A stretch of 64,000 bases of DNA from Methanoplanus endosymbiosus (GTDB lineage Archaea > Halobacteriota > Methanomicrobia > Methanomicrobiales > Methanomicrobiaceae), in contig NZ_CP096115.1 in the NCBI RefSeq assembly GCF_024662215.1, positions 1,984,001 through 2,048,000 of the forward strand, written 5' to 3'. The notes below the pieces were generated by a model that was not told where the DNA came from, ran no database searches, and saw nothing but the letters and a program-made list of their open reading frames with translations. The first letter of the stretch is position 1; each line of letters starts with the position of its first letter. Position numbers and translations under genes: made by a program. Shown piece after piece: positions 45,014-52,194 of this stretch.

Positions 45014-48000
45014 CTGACAGACAGAAGGATGCCATCCGCCATGACATAAGTCTCTGTGTTACAGCCGGAGCAGGTACAGGCAAGACGCATGTGCTTGTCA
45101 CCCGTTATCTTGACTTAATTGAGAATGCCGGCTGCCGGCCGTCTGATATTCTTGCGCTTACCTTTACTGAAAAGGCGGCATCTGAGATGAAGGAGAGGGC
45201 TGAGAAGGAGATTTTTTCTAAGAAAGGAGAGTTCTGGGATAAGATCAGGGAGGATATGATGTGGGCACAGATCTCGACCTTTCACTCCTTCTGTGCCGGA
45301 ATTTTAAGGGAGTTTGCACTTGAGGCCGGTGTTGATCCCGGCTTTGCGATTCTTGCCGGAAATGAGTCTGAGGAGATAATCTCTGAGGCGTTAAGGGTGC
45401 TATTCCATGATAAGCCCAGGACCTTCTATGAGAATGAGATCAATGAGTGCCTCAATGCCTTCGGCCTTTATACTCTTGACAGTTATCTGCGTAATCTCTA
45501 CAATAAGAGACGCATTGCAAAGGATTTCTTTGTCCGTCTTGCAGCTGATGATGATTATGCCGTCTCACTCTGGCGTGATGAGCTGATAAAGGAGCAGGAG
45601 TTTGTTGCCGGAGAATTCCTGGCCAATCCTGATCTGACTGATGCTGCTCTTTCTATGCTTCACCTTGCAGAGGTTTTTGGCGGTGAGAAGGATAAGGCGG
45701 GGAAGTATCTTGCTTCTGTTAAGGGTTATCTTGAGATGATGAACAGCGGCGATTATGAGATGATCTGCCGGGGCATTGGCGGAATTGCGGTTACGAAGGG
45801 TGGAAGCAGGAGTATGGGCAGTGCTAAGATTATGGGGGACTCTAAAGCTGATCTTGTGAAGGCCTATTCTGTGCTTAAGGAGTTTGCCGATAATTCTCCC
45901 TCTGCACTGCTCAGTTCCGGTGCTGAGAGTGATGACCCTGAGATTGTGCTGACTCTGAGGCTTTTAAAATCGCTTGGTGTCGTCTTTGATAGATTGTGCC
46001 ATGTGATTGAGAAGGATAAGGCATCCCGTGGTGCGATTGACTTTACCGATATGATTGACGGGGTGTACAGGCTCTTTAATTCACGTCCGGATATTGTTGC
46101 TGAGCATTTCAGGGGGCGTTACTCCTATATCATGGTCGATGAGTTTCAGGATACTGATCCTGTGCAGACCGCAATTATAAGTATGCTGCCTGGTGATTCC
46201 GGGCCGGGATGCAAAAGCCTCTTTGTGGTCGGTGATCCCAAGCAGTCCATCTATCTCTTCAGGGATGCTGATGTCACTCAGTTTAAGAAGACGAGCGATA
46301 TGATCACAGATGACTTTTCAGGGTGCAGGGTTGCCCTTGACATCAGTTTCAGAAGCACTGAGCCTGTAATTTCGTTTGTAAACCTACTCTTTAACAGAAT
46401 TCTTAAGGATTCCGGCCGGGCCTGGGACTTTGACTATGAGCCGGTATCATGCCACAGGGGTGAAGATTTAGGCAGTGTTGAGCTGTTACTCTCAGCTCCG
46501 GGTGAGAATGTGATGGAGAGTGCTCTCAGTGAGTATGATATGGTTGCAGCGAGGATACGTTCGGCTGTTCTTACTGATCAGCTGAGGGTTTATGCGAAGG
46601 ATGAATCGGGTGAGGTTGTCTGCCGGAATGCTGACTGGGGTGATATTGCTGTTTTAATGGAGAGGAGGACTAATCTTAGGTATCTTGAGCATGCCCTTGA
46701 CAGTTACGGGATTCCATACAGGATCTATTCCGGTTTTGGGTTTTATTCCCGGCAGGAGATCCTTGATGCGGGTTCACTATTTTCATTTTTAAGAGATCCT
46801 TATGATGACATTGCCCTGTATGGCCTGCTGAGATCGCCGTGGTTTGGCTTTTCTGATGCTGAATTATTCCGGGCATGCGGCGGGCGTGCCGGCAGGCTGT
46901 ATGACAGGATTGTCACATCCGGAGGTGCGGTATTTACGGAGGCTGTACAGCTTCTTGATAAGTGGCATGGCCTTGCAGGCCGGATCTCTGTATCAGAACT
47001 CTTCAGGGTTTGTATTCTTGACTCCGGTATATCTGCGGTGTACAGCGGAATTCCGGGCGGGGAGCAGATGCTCTCAAATCTGGATAAGTTATCCGGAATA
47101 ATCCGCGAGAGGGAGAAGAAAGGGTTTTACTCACTGCATAAGTTTACGCATGATCTCGTTAAGTCCATTGAGTCCGGAGAGTCGGAAGGTGAGGGTGAGG
47201 TCTATGAGTCCGGTTCGGGCAAGGTCTCGGTTATGACTGTTCATGCCTCAAAGGGGCTTGAATTTCCGGTTGTATTCGTGCCGGGCCTCTCAGAGAGTCC
47301 GCCGGGTGACCGTTCAACTGTAATTATTGATGAGGAGTGCGGTGTCGGTATTAAAATTCCGGATGCTGAGTCCGGTGATTATGTCAATTCCCTGGGCCTG
47401 AATCTGCAGAAGTACAGGATGAAGTTAAAGTCCGGAGCTGAGAGCAGGAGGCTTTTTTATGTCGCTGTGACGAGGGCAAGGGATCACCTGGTGCTGTCAG
47501 GCACTATGCCAAAGAAGGTCCCGGAGACTGAGCAGGGTTGCAGCCGGAGGATTGACTGGATATTCTTCAACATCTTTTCTGGGGATAATTCAGGAACTGC
47601 TTCCGGAGTGCATGAGATTACAGACGGGGATTATTCCTGTACGATCCGGGTCATCAGTGACCGGAGTGAGATTATTGCAGATAAGGTGGACTGCAAGAGG
47701 GATTCTGTTGTTATTCCGGACTGTCCGCTCTGTGTACTTCCGGATGGTGATGACTCTCATGGTGTTGGTATGCCTCCGGGAGATGCCGGTTCTCAGGTTG
47801 GCAATGCTGAGATGGATCTCTCTGATGATGTTTCCGGCTCTCTGGATTCACCCGGAAATTTGGGTGTTGATGTCAGAACTGCTGAGGTACTGTCATCCAC
47901 TGTGGTTGAGAGGTATATCGCCACCGGAAGTATGGACCCTCCGGAAAAGATTCTTTCGTCTGTCATTGCCGGAAAAAAGAACATTCATCTCTCTTTATCT

Positions 48001-48468
48001 TCCGGAGGTCCTCTCCGGGGCAGTATTATTCACAGCATAATGGCAGGGGAGACGGATACTGAATCGCCTGATATTCCGACAGAACTCAGGGAGGATTGCC
48101 GGGAGATGTATCATAAATTTGTTTCATCGGAATTTATGCAGGATGTCACTGACGATTATAAGGAACTGCCTTTTTCGATGTTTTTTGAGGGTTATCCCTT
48201 CAGGGGAGATATTGACCGTTTAATCCGGAAGAGTGACGGCTGGTATGTTCTTGATTTCAAGACCGGAAATCCGTCCGGGAAGTACAGCCATGATGTCCAG
48301 ATGGTTTTATACAAAATGGCAGCGGAGAAGATAACAGGTGAGTCTGTCAGGACTTTCCTGTATTATACGGAGTCTTGCATGTTTAAGGAAGTTATTCCTG
48401 ATGTCACTGAATTATCAGCGAGGATCAGAGAGGCATGTAAGGAGATCTCCGGGAAGAACAGTCTGTGA
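45007..48468 (+). CDS. AddA-like UvrD-family helicase-nuclease
   Basis: A 1153-residue superfamily-1 helicase. Q motif and Walker A TAGAGTGKTHVLV (about 19-31), motif Ia LALTFTEKAASEM, motif II MVDEFQDTD (about 376), motif III GDPKQSIYLFRDAD (about 409), motif V 'TVHASKGLEFPVVF' (about 745), motif VI FYVAVTRARD (about 818). A C-terminal RecB-type nuclease has VLDFKTGNP near 1080. This is the AddA pattern: helicase plus nuclease. The ATG overlaps the AddB-like gene, indicating a coupled two-subunit complex acting on DNA ends. Confidence 0.92.
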   Translation: MLTDRQKDAIRHDISLCVTAGAGTGKTHVLVTRYLDLIENAGCRPSDILALTFTEKAASEMKERAEKEIFSKKGEFWDKIREDMMWAQISTFHSFCAGILREFALEAGVDPGFAILAGNESEEIISEALRVLFHDKPRTFYENEINECLNAFGLYTLDSYLRNLYNKRRIAKDFFVRLAADDDYAVSLWRDELIKEQEFVAGEFLANPDLTDAALSMLHLAEVFGGEKDKAGKYLASVKGYLEMMNSGDYEMICRGIGGIAVTKGGSRSMGSAKIMGDSKADLVKAYSVLKEFADNSPSALLSSGAESDDPEIVLTLRLLKSLGVVFDRLCHVIEKDKASRGAIDFTDMIDGVYRLFNSRPDIVAEHFRGRYSYIMVDEFQDTDPVQTAIISMLPGDSGPGCKSLFVVGDPKQSIYLFRDADVTQFKKTSDMITDDFSGCRVALDISFRSTEPVISFVNLLFNRILKDSGRAWDFDYEPVSCHRGEDLGSVELLLSAPGENVMESALSEYDMVAARIRSAVLTDQLRVYAKDESGEVVCRNADWGDIAVLMERRTNLRYLEHALDSYGIPYRIYSGFGFYSRQEILDAGSLFSFLRDPYDDIALYGLLRSPWFGFSDAELFRACGGRAGRLYDRIVTSGGAVFTEAVQLLDKWHGLAGRISVSELFRVCILDSGISAVYSGIPGGEQMLSNLDKLSGIIREREKKGFYSLHKFTHDLVKSIESGESEGEGEVYESGSGKVSVMTVHASKGLEFPVVFVPGLSESPPGDRSTVIIDEECGVGIKIPDAESGDYVNSLGLNLQKYRMKLKSGAESRRLFYVAVTRARDHLVLSGTMPKKVPETEQGCSRRIDWIFFNIFSGDNSGTASGVHEITDGDYSCTIRVISDRSEIIADKVDCKRDSVVIPDCPLCVLPDGDDSHGVGMPPGDAGSQVGNAEMDLSDDVSGSLDSPGNLGVDVRTAEVLSSTVVERYIATGSMDPPEKILSSVIAGKKNIHLSLSSGGPLRGSIIHSIMAGETDTESPDIPTELREDCREMYHKFVSSEFMQDVTDDYKELPFSMFFEGYPFRGDIDRLIRKSDGWYVLDFKTGNPSGKYSHDVQMVLYKMAAEKITGESVRTFLYYTESCMFKEVIPDVTELSARIREACKEISGKNSL

Positions 48469-48543
48469 GATGTTGTCTGCGGCTGGTTTTTGTCTGGATA
48501 AGCCGGGGTTCGGGCAGGTAATGCTTATACAGGATGGTTTGTA

Positions 48544-48721
48544 GGTTATCTGTATGAAAGAAGATTGTGGGTTATCTGTATGATAGAGGATTGCAGGGTA
48601 TGTGGATGATTGTGGGGGTCTGTACATGATGGAAGATGCGGTTGTTGGTACGGCTGATACTGACATTAGTGATTGGGTGGAAAAAATGATAAGGTGGGAT
48701 AACGGCACTGAAAATATGTGA
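48544..48721 (+). repeat. 26-bp tandem repeat carrying a chain of overlapping micro-ORFs
   Basis: Two near-identical 26-base units (48544-48569 and 48570-48595) are followed by two degenerate units. Each contains ATG. The frames ATG 48554-48583 (9 codons), 48580-48609 (9), 48606-48629 (7) and 48626-48721 (31) each start inside the stop of the one before (ATGA overlaps). The last ends 13 bases inside the proposed ogg start. Function, if any, could be translational coupling into ogg. Confidence 0.6.
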
Positions 48722-49727
48722 ACTGGATTATAACCAGCCGTTTAATCTTGATGATACGTTATCGTGCGGGCAGGTATTCCGGTGGGAGAAGAGAAGTTCC
48801 GGATGGTTCGGCGTTGCATGGGGAAAAGCTCTTCATGTCAGGCAGATAAAGGGTGGCCGGATTCTTGAGTATTCCGGCTGCAACGAACAGTTCCTCAGGG
48901 ATTACTTTCAGCTTGATTTGAATCTTGACCGGATTCTTGACTCTGTTAACAAAGATGAGCATATCGGGTCGGCAATCTCTGAAAAATACGGTTTAAGGTT
49001 AGTGTCACAAAATCCCTGGGAGTGTCTGATCACATACTCCTGTGCCCAGAATGCCAATATTCCGTTTATCAGCCGGATGCTTGCGAACCTCTCTTCAGTG
49101 TACGGAAAGCCGCTTGTCTTTGATGAGGATCTGATAAGCAGAGAAAATCCTGATACTGGTTCTGACGCTGTTGCTGGTGCTGAAGTGAGTTCTGTTCCGG
49201 ATGATAGGATGGATGGGGGACATACCTGTGCTGATACTGCTTCTGACACTGATGTTGATACTGGTGCTGCCTCAGATAGTGGTTCTGTTGCCGGCAGTTC
49301 CTTCTCCTTCTTCTCATATCCGTCTGCAAAGGCCCTTTCACTGAGCTGTGCGGCTGATGTTTCAGAATGCTCTACCGGATACCGTTCAGCTAATATCTGT
49401 GATACTGCCGGAAGGGTGACGGAGAATCCCGGATGGGCGGATGAAATAGCCGAACTTGGTTACGAGCAGGCAAGAGGGAAGATTATGGAGTTTAAGGGTG
49501 TTGGCCCAAAGGTTGCCGACTGCATTCTTTTGTTTGCCTTTCAGAAGTTTGAGTCGTTTCCGGTTGACGTCTGGATGAGGAGGATTATGTCTGAGTTTTA
49601 TGACGTTGGCAATCCTAAAGCAACGCTCTCGGCGTATGAATACGACAGAATCCGGAGGTTTGCGAAGGATTACTTTGGAGACTATGCCGGTTATGCCCAG
49701 GAGTATTTGTTTGCTAACCGTGGGTGA
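48708..49727 (+). CDS. ogg: 8-oxoguanine DNA glycosylase (OGG1 type), CTG start
   Basis: A 339-residue glycosylase/lyase removing 8-oxoguanine. N-terminal OGG domain has 'LSCGQVFRWEK'; the HhH-GPD core has FKGVGPKVADC (catalytic Lys) and PVDVW (catalytic Asp). The reading frame has no ATG, GTG or TTG between the stop at 48690 and base 48918, yet homology begins at about 48711. CTG 48708, nine bases after AAGGTGGG, is the best start. A TTG at 48918 would remove 70 conserved residues. Residues about 147-200 are a Ser/Asp/Ala-rich insert absent from typical enzymes. The 3' 372 bases are duplicated at 50399-50771. Confidence 0.85.
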   Translation: MKICELDYNQPFNLDDTLSCGQVFRWEKRSSGWFGVAWGKALHVRQIKGGRILEYSGCNEQFLRDYFQLDLNLDRILDSVNKDEHIGSAISEKYGLRLVSQNPWECLITYSCAQNANIPFISRMLANLSSVYGKPLVFDEDLISRENPDTGSDAVAGAEVSSVPDDRMDGGHTCADTASDTDVDTGAASDSGSVAGSSFSFFSYPSAKALSLSCAADVSECSTGYRSANICDTAGRVTENPGWADEIAELGYEQARGKIMEFKGVGPKVADCILLFAFQKFESFPVDVWMRRIMSEFYDVGNPKATLSAYEYDRIRRFAKDYFGDYAGYAQEYLFANRG

Positions 49728-49728
49728 T
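49356..49728 (+). repeat. Long direct repeat, copy 1 (3' part of ogg)
   Basis: 373 bases, colinear with 50399-50771 without indels. By eye about 15 differences (about 96% identity). The left edge is the shared GATGTTTCAG and the right edge is one base after the stop codon. Confidence 0.92.
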
Positions 49729-49842
49729 CTGAATGTCTGGATGTCCGGATGCCAATTACCTTCAGCAGAATAATTAATACATTGGGTTACTAATTTAATC
49801 TTGGAAGAATTTGTTTTCACTCAAAGAAGATAGGAATGTGCT

Positions 49843-50055
49843 ATGAAATTTCAGGTAATTATCAGGGAAGACCCTGAAGATGGTGGATATAATGTCAGTT
49901 GTCCTGCTATTCAGGGATGTCATTCTCAGGGAGAAACAGTTGATGAGGCACTTGAAAATATAAAAGATGCGATAAATGGCTGTATTGAAGTACTCAATGA
50001 GGATACTCTTCAGAACGGGAACTCAGGCTCACGTGTTATGGAAGTGTCTCTCTGA
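49843..50055 (+). CDS. hicB: HicB-like antitoxin
   Basis: A 70-residue HicB-type partial RNase H-fold protein: 'FQVIIREDPEDGGYNVSCPAIQGCHSQGETVDEALENIKDAI' is the family core. There is no HTH or ribbon-helix-helix tail, so the protein is at the short end of the family. It is expected to bind and neutralise the adjacent HicA mRNA interferase. Order is hicB then hicA, with the hicA CTG overlapping the hicB stop. The pair lies between the two ogg direct repeats, which suggests acquisition. Confidence 0.88.
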   Translation: MKFQVIIREDPEDGGYNVSCPAIQGCHSQGETVDEALENIKDAINGCIEVLNEDTLQNGNSGSRVMEVSL

Positions 50056-50279
50056 AGAAACCTAGCCTTCCGGTAATTTCCGGTCATGATGCAGTAAAGG
50101 CTTTTTCAAAAGCAGGCTGGGTTGTACGCAGGCAGACCGGAAACCATGTCATTATGAAAAGAGAAGGTATGCCACTTATTCTCTCTGTTCCATTGCATAG
50201 TGAGATGAAACGTGGTACTCTTCGTGATTTGATCTCTGATTCTGGAATGACTACTGATGAATTTGTAAATTATCTCTGA
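50052..50279 (+). CDS. hicA: HicA-like mRNA interferase toxin, apparent CTG start
   Basis: A 75-residue HicA-type double-stranded-RNA-binding-fold toxin. 'PVISGHDAVKAFSKAGWVVRRQTGNHVIMKR' holds the catalytic His in the G-N/S-H motif, followed by 'SVPLHSEMKRGTLRDLISDSGMTTDEFV'. No ATG/GTG/TTG exists at the family N-terminus; the first in-frame ATG lies past the catalytic His. CTG 50052 overlaps the hicB TGA (CTGA), mirroring ATGA couplings. Weak initiation would keep toxin below antitoxin. Confidence 0.82.
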   Translation: MKKPSLPVISGHDAVKAFSKAGWVVRRQTGNHVIMKREGMPLILSVPLHSEMKRGTLRDLISDSGMTTDEFVNYL

Positions 50280-50398
50280 TATTTTAATGTCTCTACTATG
50301 CTGAGATAATTTCTGTATAGTTACGTCTGCAAAGATTCTCTTATTTAATCACCTCATTCCTGCATTATATCCTCTGCTCAATATCTCATTATATTGAG

Positions 50399-50770
50399 GA
50401 TGTTTCAGAATGTTCTACGGGCTACCGTTCAGCTAATATCTGTGATACTGCCGGAAGAGTGGTGAATAATCCCGGATGGGCGGATGAAATAGCCGAACTT
50501 GGTTACGAGCAGGCAAGAGGGAAGATTATGGAGTTTAAGGGTGTTGGCCCAAAGGTTGCCGACTGCATTCTTCTCTTTGCTTTTCAGAAGTTTGAGTCGT
50601 TTCCGGTTGATGTCTGGATGAGTAGGATTATGTCTGAGTTTTATGACGTTGGTAATCCTAAAGCAACGCTCTCGGCGTATGAGTACGACAGAATCCGGAG
50701 GTTTGCGAAGGATTACTTTGGAGACTATGCCGGTTATGCCCAGGAGTATTTGTTTGCTAACCGTGGGTGA
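50399..50770 (+). pseudogene. Truncated second copy of ogg (HhH-GPD half only)
   Basis: The frame encodes the C-terminal 123 residues of OGG, including the HhH with catalytic Lys and PVDVW Asp. The N-terminal DNA-binding domain is missing. The first standard start in frame is GTG 50459, which would give 103 residues. The frame is intact to its normal stop, and the changes from copy 1 are mainly synonymous, so it may be recent, be converted by copy 1, or be expressed. It is called a pseudogene because a partial glycosylase domain is unlikely to fold alone. Confidence 0.7.
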
Positions 50771-50771
50771 T
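50399..50771 (+). repeat. Long direct repeat, copy 2
   Basis: Second copy of the ogg 3' end (see 49356-49728). Differences from copy 1 are mostly silent: of 12 changed codons, 9 keep the amino acid and 3 alter it (Thr to Val, Glu to Asn, Arg to Ser). Confidence 0.92.
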
Positions 50772-50813
50772 GCCAGCTATCTCTGATTCGGTGTAGAGCT
50801 TCAGATTGGGTTT

Positions 50814-51098
50814 GTGATGACTGATAATGCAGATAAAAAGAAATCCCTGAAGGATTTCCGGAGAATTCCTGGAGTGGGCCCTTCCATTGCAGAGGACCTC
50901 TATGGTCTGGGCTACAGAAGCGTCAGTGATCTCACTGGCGAAATCCCGGAAGATATGTATGAAAAACTCTGCATGATGCAGGGGCAGACAGTAGATCGCT
51001 GCATGCTCTATGTCTTCAGGTGTGCCGTATATTTTGCCAGAACTCCGGAATCTGATTATGACCCGGAACTTCTGAAGTGGTGGTCATGGAAGGACTGA
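50814..51098 (+). CDS. Helix-hairpin-helix protein (Cdd1/'pathogenicity locus' family)
   Basis: A 94-residue protein with an HhH near the N-terminus ('LKDFRRIPGVGPSIAEDLYGLGYRSVSDLTG') and a conserved tail 'CMLYVFRCAVYFARTPESDYDPELLKWWSWKD'. This matches the small Cdd1-like family, whose role is unknown but probably DNA-related. The gene starts 43 bases after the duplicated ogg end; before the duplication it may have lain directly after ogg. ATG 50814 or the next codon can start it (TTGTG ATG ATG-type context). Confidence 0.85.
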   Translation: MMTDNADKKKSLKDFRRIPGVGPSIAEDLYGLGYRSVSDLTGEIPEDMYEKLCMMQGQTVDRCMLYVFRCAVYFARTPESDYDPELLKWWSWKD

Positions 51099-51258
51099 AC
51101 GGATAAATCTGTCTGAAAGCAATCAGGGACAAAAGAGTGGTTGTCTGATGAGGGGCAGGATATGTAACTTTACCCGGCATTTAAGCATTTCATTCAGGTG
51201 TTGTGTTTAACATCTCGGAGGACAGAGATACGATCCAGTCAGAAATGGAGGCAAACAT

Positions 51259-51714
51259 ATGACTGAAGATATGGATACTCACATGAAATTCATGCAGGAA
51301 GCAATTTCCGAGGCAAAAAAAGGGCTTGATGAAGGCGGAATACCAATAGGGTCGGTGCTTGTAAGAAACGGGGTAGTCCTTTCAAGAGGACACAACCGGA
51401 GAATTCAGGACGATGATCCACTGATGCACGCCGAAATTAACTGCATAAAAAATGCCGGAAGAATCGGGAGATATTCAAACACTGTGCTCTACTCAACCCT
51501 CATGCCCTGCTACCTCTGTGCCGGGGCAGTGGTGCAGTTTGGTATTCCAAAAGTCGTTGCCGGAGAATCACATAACTTTGCCGGAGCAAAGGAATTTTTA
51601 GAGGAGAAAGGGGTAAAGGTCATCAATTTAAACCTCTCCGAACTGAGGACAATGATGGCAGAATACATAGACACCCATACTGATATCTGGTATGAGGACA
51701 TTGGCAGTCTTTAA
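51259..51714 (+). CDS. Cytosine/nucleoside deaminase (Fcy1/tRNA-adenosine deaminase superfamily)
   Basis: A 151-residue zinc-dependent deaminase. HAEIN at about 68-72 gives the zinc His and catalytic Glu, and PCYLC near 90-94 the two zinc Cys. The sequence 'GGIPIGSVLVRNG...GHNRRIQDDDPLMHAE' and the C-terminal 'IDTHTDIWYEDIG' resemble yeast-type cytosine deaminase more than TadA. It would convert cytosine to uracil and ammonia in pyrimidine salvage. GGAGG lies upstream (AATGGAGGCAAACAT). Monocistronic. Confidence 0.9.
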   Translation: MTEDMDTHMKFMQEAISEAKKGLDEGGIPIGSVLVRNGVVLSRGHNRRIQDDDPLMHAEINCIKNAGRIGRYSNTVLYSTLMPCYLCAGAVVQFGIPKVVAGESHNFAGAKEFLEEKGVKVINLNLSELRTMMAEYIDTHTDIWYEDIGSL

Positions 51715-52194
51715 ACTATATAACTACAGGCGCACTGTGACCAAAATAAATTTAAATTTCAGTCCAGACAATCATTTTCTTCAGTTTGTGAGGTTATTGC
51801 ACGAATGAAAATCAATGGATTAATTAAAAATTTATTGGCTTAAATGGGTGAAGATGTGTTAAAATAGTCATACATGAGCCTGCGGGTTCACAGATGGTAG
51901 ATGAAAAATCGAAGTTTTTCATAGGAGATCTAATTGTCAAATGGAATTGTCTCATTTTCCATAAAATGTGGTTGCACAACAGCCTCTTGTATATGCTGTT
52001 TTATTCTGCATTATTAATTTTTATTCTGCAAAGGCAAGCGATTTAATATTAAATATTATTAAAATTTATTTTGTGATTATCTTATCATATTAGGCATTTT
52101 GTATATATTAGGGATTGTTACGTGGATATTTTGTATGGGGATATATGCTGTTTTTGTTAAAAGTTGTTAATATTTATTCTGCAACCCAGCTATT
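51715..52194. other. AT-rich intergenic region with short repeats
   Basis: 480 bases without a gene. The motif TTTATTCTGCA occurs four times (51999-52010, 52018-52030, 52173-52183, 52193-52204), the last being the end of the neighbouring AlbA_2 gene. A longer imperfect direct repeat beginning TATATGCTGTTTT spans about 51990-52032 and 52142-52184. The low GC content marks the border of an acquired segment. Confidence 0.6.
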
